Notes: generated from the letters alone by a model not told the origin. Shown: positions 46,593-55,913, counted from the stretch's first letter. The stretch: 64,000 nucleotides of DNA from CAYGZQ01 sp964354375 [NCBI: uncultured Planctomycetota bacterium] (GCA_964354375.1 CAYGZQ010000005.1:43622-107621); one strand, 5' to 3'. Translations and numbers: made by a program.

Positions 46593-46810
46593 GTATCCAA
46601 GGCCCGAACGTAAGTGAGGGCGCCGAAAAGATGGTGCTGCACAGGATACGCCCTCCCTTACGGTCGGGCCTTGGATACGGTATGCGGACTCCTGGGAGGC
46701 GGCCTCGCTTACGCTCGGGCCTTGGATACGGTATGCGGACTCCTGGGAGGCGGCCTCGCTTACGGTCGGGCCTTGGATACACGCTTTCCCTTACGGTCGG
46801 GCCTTGGATA
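46593..46810. repeat. CCAAGGCCCGAACGTAAGTG repeat cluster, right
   Basis: One forward copy (46593-46623), then four inverted copies ending near 46678, 46729, 46780 and 46810. The sequence between two of them (GGTATGCGGACTCCTGGGAG) is the same as the spacer in the left cluster, so the two clusters are copies of one composite element. Confidence 0.8.
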
Positions 46811-46831
46811 CGGCCAAAGTCGTGATAGAAT
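46804..46831 (+). promoter_or_regulatory. Possible promoter of tricorn-like gene 2, with -35 in the repeat
   Basis: TTGGAT (46804-46809) in the last inverted repeat copy, 16 bases, then TAGAAT (46826-46831), 43 bases before the ATG. The -10 is good; the -35 matches TTGACA at four of six. Confidence 0.4.
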
Positions 46832-46873
46832 AGGCCCCAATTTCCCGAGCCCCTTCCGTCATGGGAGGCCATC

Positions 46874-49800
46874 ATGAGATTCACGATGTCACGAATCCTA
46901 TTTGTCCTTTTGTGCCTGCCGATTCTGTTCGTCGTCTCGCCTCGCGCCGACGCGCTTGCGGACGGACGCATGGCGATGTTCGACGCAAGCATCAGCCCCG
47001 ACGGACGGAAGGTGGCGTTCAGCTGGATGGGCGACATCTGGACGGCCGATGTTGACACCGGTCGATGCGCGCGAGTCACCGACCATGTCGCCGAGGACTG
47101 GCATCCGGTCTGGTTTCCGGACGGCGGCAGGATCGCATTCGCCTCGAACCGCGACGGAAACGATGATGTCTATTCCGTGCCGGTGAGCGGGGGCACACCG
47201 ACGCGTCACACGCGGTTCGGCAACTACGATGTCCCGGTCGACGTCTCCCCCGACGGCAAGACCATCCTCTTCAGAAGCTACCGGCGACTTTTCTCATCCG
47301 ATCTTTACGAGGTCGATGTCGCGGGCGGCGCGGACAGACCGATCACTCGCGACACCGGCATCAATCGCGAATCCTGCTACTCGTCCGACGGCGGCAAAAT
47401 CGTCGTCTGCCGCGGATCGTCCAACTGGCAGAGACGAAAATACAACGGCTCCGGCGACACGGACATTTACGTCATGGATCGCAACGGTCGGAACATGAGA
47501 TGGGTCGAGAACGGCTACAACGGAATCGACTACTGGCCCTGCTGGGGACCCGGCGACCAGACCATCTATTTCGTGTCCGATCGCGACGACATGGAAAACG
47601 TCTACAGAATCCCGTCCAGCGGCGGACCCGCCGAGAAGCTCACCGATTTCACCGACCGTCCCGTGCTGTTCCTCTCCATCGCCGACACGGGACGTATCGC
47701 GTTCATCCAGGATTTTCGGCTGTGGATCATGGACCCCGGTCAGCAACCCCGAAGAATCCATCTCGACTGTTCGAGCGAGCCTAAGCATTCGCAGGATGTG
47801 CGCCTCGACATCAGCGGGAATGTCGAAGAGATCGAGCTGAGCCCTCTCGGGACGCATATCGCTCTGATCGCGCGCGGCGAATTGTATGTCGCTCCCGTTT
47901 ACGACCCTGATGAAACGCCGCCCCTGGGCGACGAGCGATTCCGGGAGTCCGTCCGCGTCACCGACACTCCATCACGCGAGCGCCATGTCGCGTGGCACCC
48001 CGACGGCGACCGCGTCGCGCTCATCAGCGATCGCGACGGCAACCAGGAAGTGTACGAGATCGATCTCCGCACGTACGAATGGACCCGCCTGACAAACACT
48101 CCCGAGGAGGAATACCTGCCCGTCTACTCGCCCGACGGCGCCCGCATCGCGTGCTACAGGGGCAACGACAAGCTGGTGGTCAGGGACCTCGAAACCGGCT
48201 CAGAGAGAGTCGTCCTCCACACTCTCCTCCAGACCTCCCCCTGGCCATCAGGCTATGATTGGTCGCCCGACTCGCGCTGGATCTCCTACACGGGACTCGA
48301 CTCGGTCTACGATGACGAAGTCTTCGTTGTGGGCACCGACGAAAATTCCGACCCGCAGCCCGTCAACATCACCGTCCACCACGACACCGACTACTTCGCG
48401 GGTTGGGCGCTCGACGGGAAAAGCATTTACATGCTCAGCAGCCGGGACATCGCCTACGGCCTTCCCGGCTGGGGATGGTGGCAGAACGGATACGCGCTGT
48501 ACGTGATCCCGCTCAACAGGACTCCCGCGCCGAGAAGCGATGTCCTCGAATTCCCCGAGGAAAAATCCGCCGGCGAAGAAACCGAAACCTTAGAGAGCTC
48601 GGATGAAGACAAGACGGAAGAGAAGGTCGCCGTTGAGATTAGCTTCGATCGGATCGACGAGAGAGCCCGACTCGTGACATCGACCCGGGGCGGTGGATGG
48701 CGTGCCGCGCTGTCGCCCGACTCGAAAACCTTCGTCTACGACTCAAACGCGCTCGGGACCACGGCGCTGTGGAGCATCCCGTTCGATGGCGGCAGCGCCG
48801 ACTCCATCGCCGATGTCCCTGACGGCGTCGATGATCTGGAATGGCTCCCGGACGGCAGCGGAATCTACTACCTCACCGGAGGGCGCGTGAAATTCTGGAA
48901 GAAGGACGCGAGCAGCGTTTCGTCGGTACCCGCGTACGGACGGCTCACTGTGAACCTTGCCGACGAGCGCAGCCAGATGATCCACGAGACCGGTCGCGTC
49001 CTGGAGAATCATTTCTACGACCCGCTCCTCCACGGCACGAACTGGGATGAGGCGATCGAGTTTTACGAGCCGCTGGTCGAGCAAGCCGCGGTGCCCGAGG
49101 AATTCACCGACCTGATGTCGATGTTGTTCGGGGAGCTGGACGCAAGCCACCTGTCGTGCTGGACATCCGGCAGTAACGAGGGAATCGGCGAAACCAACGG
49201 CTACCTTGGTCTCGATTTCGATCCGTTCGCCAAGGGTCCGGGACTCAGGGTGACAAAGGTCTACCCGAGAGGCCCGGCGGATTATTCTGAGACCCGCATC
49301 GAGCCCGGCGAGTGGGTGCTGGAGATCAACGGCGAGCCTGTCTCCAACTCGGACGATTACTGGAGACTTTTCGACGATTCCATCGCAAGAACCACCGTGC
49401 TGAAGGTGGCGTCGGACCAGGAGGGAACCGAGGCTCGCGAGGCCGCTTTGGCCCCCGTACCCTGGTGGGATGAGGACCCGAACAAGCTCTCATACTGGGA
49501 AGTCCAGTATTTCGACTGGGTGGACTCCAACCGGGCGATCGTGGAGAAGGCGAGCGACGGACGAGTGGGCTACGTTCACATCAGCGGCATGTCAGGTGAG
49601 CAACTCGAGCAGTTCGCTCAGGAGCTCTTCGCCGAGAACTTCGACAAGGAAGCGCTGATCATCGATGTGCGGTTCAACGGCGGCGGGAACACTCACGAGC
49701 AGCTTATGGACATCCTCTCCCGCCCGCAGTTCGCCTGGCAGAAGCCGCGGGACGCCGAGATGGTGCAGCAGCCCCCAAGAAGATGGGACCGACCCACCGT

Positions 49801-50122
49801 CGTCCTAATAAACGAGCGCAGCTTCTCCGACGCGGAGATTTTCCCGGCCGGATTCCGGGCGCTCGGCCTCGGCACGATCATCGGCGAGACAACCTTCGGA
49901 GGAGTGATCGGCACATGGAATATCGCCCTGGTTGACGGGGTGACCTACATCCGCGTTCCGCAAAACGGTTGGGTCACAATGGAAGGCCAGAACATGGAGA
50001 ATCTCGGAATCCAGCCCGACATCAGAGTCCCCGACGATTTGAACCACATCCGCGACGGGATCGATGACCAGCTGAATGCCGCGGTGGAGTTCCTTATTGA
50101 GCGCCTTAAGCCTGTGGGATGA
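46874..50122 (+). CDS. Tricorn-type S41 serine protease homologue 2
   Basis: Protein of 1082 residues, homologous to 40505-43714 along its whole length and with the same architecture: signal peptide (LFVLLCLPILFVVSPRADA), WD40/TolB propeller (ISPDGRKVAFSWMGDIWTAD, HPDGDRVALISDRDGNQEVY), an acidic linker rich in Glu (~560-590), core domain with LDASHLSCWTSG, PDZ (PGLRVTKVYPRGPADY) and S41 domain with Ser 985 in NERSFSDAEIFPAGF and GETTFGGVIG. The residues expected for catalysis are retained in both copies, so both may be active with different specificity. GGAGG precedes the ATG by five bases. It has its own candidate promoter, overlapping the repeat cluster. Confidence 0.9.
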   Translation: MRFTMSRILFVLLCLPILFVVSPRADALADGRMAMFDASISPDGRKVAFSWMGDIWTADVDTGRCARVTDHVAEDWHPVWFPDGGRIAFASNRDGNDDVYSVPVSGGTPTRHTRFGNYDVPVDVSPDGKTILFRSYRRLFSSDLYEVDVAGGADRPITRDTGINRESCYSSDGGKIVVCRGSSNWQRRKYNGSGDTDIYVMDRNGRNMRWVENGYNGIDYWPCWGPGDQTIYFVSDRDDMENVYRIPSSGGPAEKLTDFTDRPVLFLSIADTGRIAFIQDFRLWIMDPGQQPRRIHLDCSSEPKHSQDVRLDISGNVEEIELSPLGTHIALIARGELYVAPVYDPDETPPLGDERFRESVRVTDTPSRERHVAWHPDGDRVALISDRDGNQEVYEIDLRTYEWTRLTNTPEEEYLPVYSPDGARIACYRGNDKLVVRDLETGSERVVLHTLLQTSPWPSGYDWSPDSRWISYTGLDSVYDDEVFVVGTDENSDPQPVNITVHHDTDYFAGWALDGKSIYMLSSRDIAYGLPGWGWWQNGYALYVIPLNRTPAPRSDVLEFPEEKSAGEETETLESSDEDKTEEKVAVEISFDRIDERARLVTSTRGGGWRAALSPDSKTFVYDSNALGTTALWSIPFDGGSADSIADVPDGVDDLEWLPDGSGIYYLTGGRVKFWKKDASSVSSVPAYGRLTVNLADERSQMIHETGRVLENHFYDPLLHGTNWDEAIEFYEPLVEQAAVPEEFTDLMSMLFGELDASHLSCWTSGSNEGIGETNGYLGLDFDPFAKGPGLRVTKVYPRGPADYSETRIEPGEWVLEINGEPVSNSDDYWRLFDDSIARTTVLKVASDQEGTEAREAALAPVPWWDEDPNKLSYWEVQYFDWVDSNRAIVEKASDGRVGYVHISGMSGEQLEQFAQELFAENFDKEALIIDVRFNGGGNTHEQLMDILSRPQFAWQKPRDAEMVQQPPRRWDRPTVVLINERSFSDAEIFPAGFRALGLGTIIGETTFGGVIGTWNIALVDGVTYIRVPQNGWVTMEGQNMENLGIQPDIRVPDDLNHIRDGIDDQLNAAVEFLIERLKPVG

Positions 50123-50161
50123 CCCGCAGGCTGACATCAGTTTTCACAAGGGATCGCCGGC

Positions 50162-50791
50162 ATGCATGATGACAGCCACAGACTCGAACTGATCGATTTC
50201 TTCAGGGAAAGAGCATCCGAAGGTGTGTTCGATGTCTACACGGATCAGGACCGGGATCGCATCAATCTCATCCTCGACGACATACATTTCCCGCGGAACG
50301 AAGGGGCGAAGGTTCTCGATTGCGGATGCGGCACGGGACGACTGACCGTCCTTCTCGCCGAGCGTCTGGGCGAGGGCGGCAGCGTGGCCGGTCTGGATAT
50401 CACTCCGGAGATGATCGACCGCGCAAGGCAGATCCGTCGTGCTCCCGAGGGAAGATCCATCGACTTTCGCGTCGGCGACTGCCACAACCTGCCCTTTGAC
50501 AATGAGGCTTTCGACTGGGTCGTGGTTCTGGAGAGCTTCCCGCACTTCTGCGACCCTCGCGGCGCGGTGAGCGAGTTCTACCGGGTTCTGAAGGATGGCG
50601 GACGTGTCGCGATCCTCGATCGGCGTCCCTCAAGCGAGACCAACAGGCATCACAGGGAGATCGGGGGTGTTGTTGCCGACGACAGCATGCCGGACATGAT
50701 CACGTTCCTTGCCGTGATGAAGGATGCCGGGTTCTGGGTGCAGGTGTATGTCGATGACGACGACGGCTTCAGGCTTCTGGCCGTGAAATGA
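50162..50791 (+). CDS. SAM-dependent methyltransferase (UbiE/MenG-like fold)
   Basis: Protein of 209 residues. Motif I is KVLDCGCGTGRLTVLLAERL (~45-64), followed by AGLDITPEMIDRARQ (motif II), FRVGDCHNLPFDNEAFDWVV (motifs III-IV) and EFYRVLKDGGRVAILDRRP (post-I). It most resembles methyltransferase_11/UbiE-type small-molecule methylases. The substrate is unknown. It lies 39 bases after the protease gene and 120 bases before flhA, with no clear functional link to either. Confidence 0.78.
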   Translation: MHDDSHRLELIDFFRERASEGVFDVYTDQDRDRINLILDDIHFPRNEGAKVLDCGCGTGRLTVLLAERLGEGGSVAGLDITPEMIDRARQIRRAPEGRSIDFRVGDCHNLPFDNEAFDWVVVLESFPHFCDPRGAVSEFYRVLKDGGRVAILDRRPSSETNRHHREIGGVVADDSMPDMITFLAVMKDAGFWVQVYVDDDDGFRLLAVK

Positions 50792-50871
50792 GCGTCCGTC
50801 TCGAATGGAGAAGCTGCCCGGCAACTTTTGCCCTTATTAAATGGATTATATTCTGACTGAATCTGATTAAC

Positions 50872-50896
50872 ACCGGGCCAGGCATGTCGGCCCGGT
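50872..50896 (+). terminator. Perfect hairpin between the methyltransferase gene and flhA
   Basis: ACCGGGCC (50872-50879) pairs exactly with GGCCCGGT (50889-50896), nine-base loop, 17 bases before the flhA start. No T-run, so it may be a terminator with weak tail or a leader structure. Confidence 0.45.
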
Positions 50897-50913
50897 AAGT
50901 CGCGTATTTTCCG

Positions 50914-53019
50914 ATGGAGATCATCGCCAGAAATCCTATCATCGCGCGTCTGTTCAGACAGACGGATATTTTCTTTCCCGCCCTGGCCGTCATCTCGGTC
51001 GTGATGATGGTCATTCCGTTCCCGCCGCCGGTCCTCGACTTCTTCATCGCCGTCTCGCTTTCGTCGGCCTTCATCACGATTCTGCTGGCCGCTGCGATCA
51101 ACGACCCGCTTGAGTTCTCGGTGTTTCCGACCTGGATACTCATGATGACGGTGTTCCGGATCGCGCTCAACGTGTCTACCACGCGATCGATCCTCTCGAT
51201 AGCCGATGCCGGTCAAATTATTGCCACATTCGGAACGTGGGTCACGCACGGAAATTTCGTAGTCGGCGCAGTGATATTCGTCATCCTGGTTGCCGTTAAC
51301 TACATAGTCATCGCCAACGGCACCCAGCGCATCGGCGAGGTCGCCGCTCGTTTCACGTTGGACGCGATGCCGGGCAAGCAGATGTCCATCGACGCCGATC
51401 TTACGAACGGACTCATCACCGAAGACCAGGCCAGGGAGCGCAGAAGGAAGCTCGAACAGGAGGCGGACTACTACGGTGCGATGGATGGCGCGTCGCGATT
51501 CATCAGGGGCGACGCCATCGTCGGGATAATCATCGCCCTCGTGAACATCGGGGCCGGGTTCATCATAGGAATGGCCCAGAAGGGGATGAGCGCAGGCGAA
51601 GCGGTCCGCGTTTACACCACCCTGACCATCGGCGAGGGCCTGGCGGCTCAGCTGCCGGCGCTGCTCATGAGTGTCGCCACCGGCGTCATGGTCACCAACG
51701 CGGCAAGCGACAAAAACGTCAGCGTCAATATTCTCCTGCAGATAGGAAACCAGCCCAGATCCATCAAGCTTGCGGCAGGCGCGATCCTGCTCCTTGCGCT
51801 GGTGCCTGGAATGCCCAAGCTCCTCCTGATCCCAATGGCCGCCGGCTTATGGCTCATCGGAAACACGATCACGAAGTCAAGAGAGCGCGTCAAGGCCGGC
51901 GAGGAGGCCAAAAAAGTCAGGATGGAGGCGCAGCCGTCCAAGGAGACCCCCGAGGAAGTCCTGAGAACGATGGGTGTCGACCCCATGCAGATCGAGATCG
52001 GATTCTCGCTGGTGCCGCTGGTCGACACGAAAGCGGAGGGCGACCTCCTGGACCGCATTACCGTCATTCGAAAACAGATAGCCAACGAGCTCGGCATCGT
52101 CGTCCCTCCGATACGAATACGCGATAACATCCAGCTCCGTCCGAGCGAGTACGTGGTCAAGATCCGCGGGAACAGGGTCGCCGGCAATGAGCTGATGACC
52201 GACCGCCTCCTGGCCATCAATCCCGGCACCGCCGAGGAGGAGCTCCTGGGGATCGAGACGAGGGAGCCTGCCTACGGCTACCCGGCATACTGGATCACTG
52301 AGGAACACCGCCCGCGCGCCGAGACACTCGGCTACACGATAGTCGATCCCGTCAGCGTGCTCGCAACCCATCTCACCGAGATCATACGGTCGCATGCCGA
52401 CGAATTCCTCGACAGGCAGAATCTCCAGGCGCTTATAGACCGTCTGAAGGAGGACTATCCGGTCGTTGTGGCGGAGCTTCTGCCCGATACTCTCGGGCTG
52501 GGCGAGATCCTTCGAATCTGCAGAAACCTCCTCGCCGAGCGCGTCTCAATACGTGATCTTGCCGCCATCCTTGAGACCGTCGCCGACCATATCGGCCTAA
52601 GCAAGGACCCCGACCTCCTTACCGAGTATGTCCGCGCCGCGCTCTCGAGGCAGATAACCTCTCGCATCAGGTCGCTTGAGGGCGAAGTGAAGGTCATAAC
52701 ACTGGCGCCGACGCTTGAAAGTCTGATAGAATCCAGCCTGCGACAGACCGCCGCCGGGCAATACCCGGTCATGGCGCCCGATGTCTACCAGAAATTCATG
52801 GAGACATTGGTGAAGCTGGCGGGGCAGGTGCGGGACCACGGGCTGAGGCCGGTGCTGCTTGTCGGGCCGAAGGTGCGGTTGCCCCTGGCGCGTCTGCTCG
52901 GCGAAGCGATACGCGACCTGGCGGTGGTCAGCTATGCCGAGATCGTGCCCGACGTCCGCATCGAGAGCGTCGGAATCCTGGAGTTGAATGCCGATGGTTA
53001 TGCGGATCAAAAGATATGA
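50914..53019 (+). CDS. flhA: Flagellar export gate protein FlhA
   Basis: Inner-membrane component of 701 residues of the flagellar type III export gate. The N-terminal half has about eight membrane segments. The FHIPEP-family signature appears as FTLDAMPGKQMSIDADLTNG with GAMDGASRFIRGDAI. GAGFIIGMAQKGMSAGEAV and LAAQLPALLMSVATGVMVT follow. The C-terminal cytosolic domain that docks chaperone-substrate complexes begins after ~340 (YGYPAYWITEEH, SHADEFLDRQN). Length matches the family. The 3' end overlaps flhF, so the pair is coupled. Other flagellar genes are not in the window. Confidence 0.96.
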   Translation: MEIIARNPIIARLFRQTDIFFPALAVISVVMMVIPFPPPVLDFFIAVSLSSAFITILLAAAINDPLEFSVFPTWILMMTVFRIALNVSTTRSILSIADAGQIIATFGTWVTHGNFVVGAVIFVILVAVNYIVIANGTQRIGEVAARFTLDAMPGKQMSIDADLTNGLITEDQARERRRKLEQEADYYGAMDGASRFIRGDAIVGIIIALVNIGAGFIIGMAQKGMSAGEAVRVYTTLTIGEGLAAQLPALLMSVATGVMVTNAASDKNVSVNILLQIGNQPRSIKLAAGAILLLALVPGMPKLLLIPMAAGLWLIGNTITKSRERVKAGEEAKKVRMEAQPSKETPEEVLRTMGVDPMQIEIGFSLVPLVDTKAEGDLLDRITVIRKQIANELGIVVPPIRIRDNIQLRPSEYVVKIRGNRVAGNELMTDRLLAINPGTAEEELLGIETREPAYGYPAYWITEEHRPRAETLGYTIVDPVSVLATHLTEIIRSHADEFLDRQNLQALIDRLKEDYPVVVAELLPDTLGLGEILRICRNLLAERVSIRDLAAILETVADHIGLSKDPDLLTEYVRAALSRQITSRIRSLEGEVKVITLAPTLESLIESSLRQTAAGQYPVMAPDVYQKFMETLVKLAGQVRDHGLRPVLLVGPKVRLPLARLLGEAIRDLAVVSYAEIVPDVRIESVGILELNADGYADQKI

Positions 53020-54292
53020 GGCTGAGGAGAAGGATCTTCCTCGTATCATCCGGCAGGTCAAGCGAGACCTCGGCGAGAACGCGGTGGTCAAGACACGCCG
53101 CTACAAAAAAGGCGGCCTTCTGGGGATAGGCGGGAGAGCCATGATCGAGGTCTACGCCGGGATCGAGCGCGACCTCTCGACCGACTCCAAGGACTCCGCA
53201 GGCAACGCTTCCGCCTCGAAGAGCGAGATTCTCGATCGCCTTCTGCCCAGGGCTGCCAACGGTCACGGCCCTCAGCCCTCTCGTCAGCCCGGAAACTCCC
53301 ACTATGGTCCGCAGCCGGTAATATACCAGCCGCCCGGATCGGGACCCATCCTCGGCCACGCTCCCGTAGCCACCGCAACCGAATCGACCACCAGGCTCGA
53401 AAACCAAATACACCGGCTCGCCCAGGAAATCGCCGACGTCCGGCGCTCCATCGAGAAGGGAGTCGGCAGGAAAGCCGATACCGATCTCGAGACAAAAAGG
53501 CTCCCGAGATGGCTTGAGCACCTGAAAGAGAAACTCGTCGCGAACGAGGTCAACGAAACGATCGCCGACCAGATGCTCGAGGAGACCCTCAAGGTCGCGG
53601 AACCCGACGCATTGGCCGATTTTGAGGCCACTCTTACCGCATTCCAGCGCACCGTCTCGTCCACGGTCGAAGCGCGCGGGAGCCTGAAGGGCAGGCAGTC
53701 TCCAAGGATTCTCGCCCTCGCAGGACCCACGGGCGTGGGCAAGACGACGACGCTCGCGAAGCTCGCCGCCACCGCCAATCTCCTCGACAAGGAGCGCGTC
53801 GGCCTGATCTCCGCCGACACCTACAGGATCGCGGCCATCGACCAGCTTAAGACGTTCGCGGGAATCCTGGACATCCCCCTGAAGGTCGTTTTCAGCCCCG
53901 CCGAGCTTCGCGAGGCTATCAACGATTTCAGCACGATGGACCGCATTTTCATCGACACCGCCGGGAGAAGTCCCACCAGCGACGATCGGATCGAGGAGCT
54001 GAGAGAGCTTGTCGCGGCGCACGATGATGTCGAGTGCCACCTGGTTGTCTCCGCCACGACGCGGCCCAGAGACATGCAGGTCGTCGCCGACCGCTTCCGT
54101 CCCGCAAACTACACCCGTTTCATCTTCACGAAGATCGACGAGTCGTGCTCGCTCGGTCCGGCTCTCAGCCTGATGTATTCCGAGGGCCTGCCCCCAAGCT
54201 ACCTGACCAACGGACAGAGCGTTCCCGACGACATCATACTCGGCGAGGAGTCCGATCTCCTGAGCCTCGTGATCAGGCGAAGCATGACGTAG
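53000..54292 (+). CDS. flhF: Flagellar biosynthesis SRP-type GTPase FlhF
   Basis: SRP54/FtsY-type GTPase of about 430 residues that sets flagellar number and pole position with FlhG. MRIKRYEAEEKDLPRIIRQV is the normal FlhF N-terminus, so I use the ATG at 53000; in-frame ATGs at 52988 and 52994 are possible. A basic, Pro/Ser-rich B domain (~60-160) is followed by the NG domain: ALAGPTGVGKTTTLAKLAA (G1, ~240), SADTYRIAAIDQLKTFA (G2), FIDTAGRSPTSD (G3) and FTKIDES (G4). It overlaps flhA by 20 bases. The TAG stop is the first triplet of a REP-like repeat. Confidence 0.94.
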   Translation: MRIKRYEAEEKDLPRIIRQVKRDLGENAVVKTRRYKKGGLLGIGGRAMIEVYAGIERDLSTDSKDSAGNASASKSEILDRLLPRAANGHGPQPSRQPGNSHYGPQPVIYQPPGSGPILGHAPVATATESTTRLENQIHRLAQEIADVRRSIEKGVGRKADTDLETKRLPRWLEHLKEKLVANEVNETIADQMLEETLKVAEPDALADFEATLTAFQRTVSSTVEARGSLKGRQSPRILALAGPTGVGKTTTLAKLAATANLLDKERVGLISADTYRIAAIDQLKTFAGILDIPLKVVFSPAELREAINDFSTMDRIFIDTAGRSPTSDDRIEELRELVAAHDDVECHLVVSATTRPRDMQVVADRFRPANYTRFIFTKIDESCSLGPALSLMYSEGLPPSYLTNGQSVPDDIILGEESDLLSLVIRRSMT

Positions 54293-54316
54293 CATGCGCC
54301 TCCGGCGCTTGGTTCC
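54290..54316. repeat. REP-like element at the 3' end of flhF
   Basis: TAGCATGCGCC, short loop, GGCGCTTGGTTC: a diverged copy of the palindrome at 24650 and 60861. It supplies the flhF stop codon. Confidence 0.55.
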
Positions 54317-54340
54317 TTCGGTCGGATGTGATCGATTGAT

Positions 54341-54580
54341 ATGTCAATAACCTACGATCCCGAGAAATGGACCGATCCCCTGAGAGCCAGGGACTTCGAG
54401 CCCGTTCGAAAGAGATCGAGCTCCCCGGTCCTGGTCTCACTCAGGGAGCTTCGCTATTTCAAGGAGCGACAGGACCCGGGCCCGGTGCCGGTATCGGTGT
54501 TCCTCGAGGAGAAGCCATCGGACGAAGCCGTCCCGGAGAAAGGTCTCCCGCAGACCGTGGAGACAAACGAGCGCATCTGA
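54341..54580 (+). CDS. Small hypothetical protein between flhF and flhG
   Basis: Reading frame of 79 residues, Pro/Arg/Glu-rich, with no membrane segment or known motif (MSITYDPEKWTDPLRARDF at the start). It fills the gap between flhF and flhG, ending nine bases before flhG, which favours a real gene in the operon. The ribosome site is poor. Another frame across the same bases runs on through flhG and is a shadow. No function can be proposed. Confidence 0.45.
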   Translation: MSITYDPEKWTDPLRARDFEPVRKRSSSPVLVSLRELRYFKERQDPGPVPVSVFLEEKPSDEAVPEKGLPQTVETNERI

Positions 54581-54589
54581 AAGCCGACC

Positions 54590-55408
54590 ATGCAGGATCA
54601 AGCCGAAAAGCTTCGCAGTCTGGTCAGGAGCATCGCCCCGAAAATCCCGCCCCACAACGCGCGACGGATATCGTTTTTGAGCGGCAAGGGCGGAGTGGGC
54701 AAGACCTCTCTCGCCGTCAACATCGCCCTCGCTCTGTCCCGGATGGGTCACAAGACCATCCTCGTCGACTGCGACCTCGGCCTCGCGAACGCCGATGTCC
54801 TGCTCGGGGTCCAGCCCCGACTTACCCTCGACAAGCTCCTCACGTCGGACGGCGAGGTCCGACGAGCCCTTGTGAACCTGCCCTCCGGACTGTGGCTCCT
54901 GCCCGGCGCGGGCCAGATAGTCCCGAGAGATGCCGTGGACACCGGGCGCCTTGAGCATGTGCTGGAGTCTCTCGACGACTCCGCCGAATTCATCCTCATG
55001 GACGGCGGCGCGGGAATCGATGAAGGCGTGCAGCATGTCGCCGGACTCTCGGACGAAATCGCCATCGTCGTTTCTCCCGAGAGCGCGTCCACGCTTAACG
55101 CCTACCGCTTGATCAAGGTTCTTGTCGACAGAAACCCCCGACTAAGGGTCCGGCTCATCATCAACAGGGTCCTCAACGATTTCGCGGCGCGTCGCGCCGC
55201 CGGCAGGCTGACAAACGCGGTCAGGAAATTCCTCGACACCGATCCCGAGTTCGTCGGATGGGTCCCGACCGATCCCATCGTGGAGCAATCCGCGATTGAA
55301 AGAAGACCCTTCGTCGAGCGTTACCCCGCCAGCCTCCCGTCGCGCGCCGTGGTGACCCTGGCTCTGCGGCTGCTCCAGTTGCCTCCGGAACCTCCCAGGG
55401 CCGCCTGA
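54590..55408 (+). CDS. flhG: Flagellar number regulator FlhG (MinD-like ATPase)
   Basis: ParA/MinD-family ATPase of 272 residues that works with FlhF to control flagellar placement and number. It has the deviant Walker A FLSGKGGVGKTSLAVNIALA (residues 29-48), the switch LVDCDLGLANADVLLG (~57-72) and the MDGGAGIDEGV segment. The N-terminal MQDQAEKLRSLV matches the DQAxxLR motif by which FlhG contacts FlhF. There is no clear MinD-type membrane helix at the C-terminus. It lies directly downstream in the flhA-flhF operon. Confidence 0.93.
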   Translation: MQDQAEKLRSLVRSIAPKIPPHNARRISFLSGKGGVGKTSLAVNIALALSRMGHKTILVDCDLGLANADVLLGVQPRLTLDKLLTSDGEVRRALVNLPSGLWLLPGAGQIVPRDAVDTGRLEHVLESLDDSAEFILMDGGAGIDEGVQHVAGLSDEIAIVVSPESASTLNAYRLIKVLVDRNPRLRVRLIINRVLNDFAARRAAGRLTNAVRKFLDTDPEFVGWVPTDPIVEQSAIERRPFVERYPASLPSRAVVTLALRLLQLPPEPPRAA

Positions 55409-55480
55409 GAATCGCGAGCCACGGCAACAATTCCTCGACCCGTCCGTCATATCCGATGTAGACTATTAGAGGAGGACACC

Positions 55481-55903
55481 ATGGTGCACAGACCGTTTGC
55501 CTTAATGCGCGTCGCGATCTTTGCGGCCATTCTCATCTCGCTCATTGTACTCAACCTCTCCGGATGCAAGCGGTCGCGGACCCCGAACGAAAAGCTCACG
55601 GTCGAGAGAATCGCCCCGTACTGCACGTGGCTCGAAGACTACAAGCGCAGCACTTTCTGCTACCCCGACAGTTGGGCCGACCTCCTCAGGTGGAAAGGCG
55701 TCGGAATGCCCGAGAATCCCTACACCGGGCAGCCCATGGTCGCGCTCGACTCGTCCAAATTCGACCGGAAAACCTCCCCAGGCAATATCTACTATATCAG
55801 GGTCGTACAGGAAGATTGCGTGATCAACTGCCAGGTGATTATCTTCGGGGATAAGGGCGAGATCACTCGCTATTCGCACGCGGGCCCGCTCTCGGCGAAG
55901 TGA
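55481..55903 (+). CDS. Small lipoprotein with pseudopilin (GspG)-like tail
   Basis: Exported protein of 140 residues. The signal peptide LRVAIFAAILISLIVLNLSGC-type region ends in the lipobox LSGC (~28). Four more cysteines (YCTW, TFCYP, EDCVINC) could form disulfides. The segment ENPYTGQPMVALD resembles the NPYTGxP motif near the end of GspG-type pseudopilins, here without the pilin helix. A strong site GAGGAGG lies five bases before the ATG. Function unknown; it might be a periplasmic lipid-anchored derivative of the pseudopilin fold. Confidence 0.65.
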   Translation: MVHRPFALMRVAIFAAILISLIVLNLSGCKRSRTPNEKLTVERIAPYCTWLEDYKRSTFCYPDSWADLLRWKGVGMPENPYTGQPMVALDSSKFDRKTSPGNIYYIRVVQEDCVINCQVIIFGDKGEITRYSHAGPLSAK

Positions 55904-55913
55904 ATCGACGCTC

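Noticed and set aside
46544-46642. Longer N-terminus for lipoprotein D
   Set aside because: The extension is translated repeat sequence; the ribosome site and signal peptide favour the ATG at 46543.
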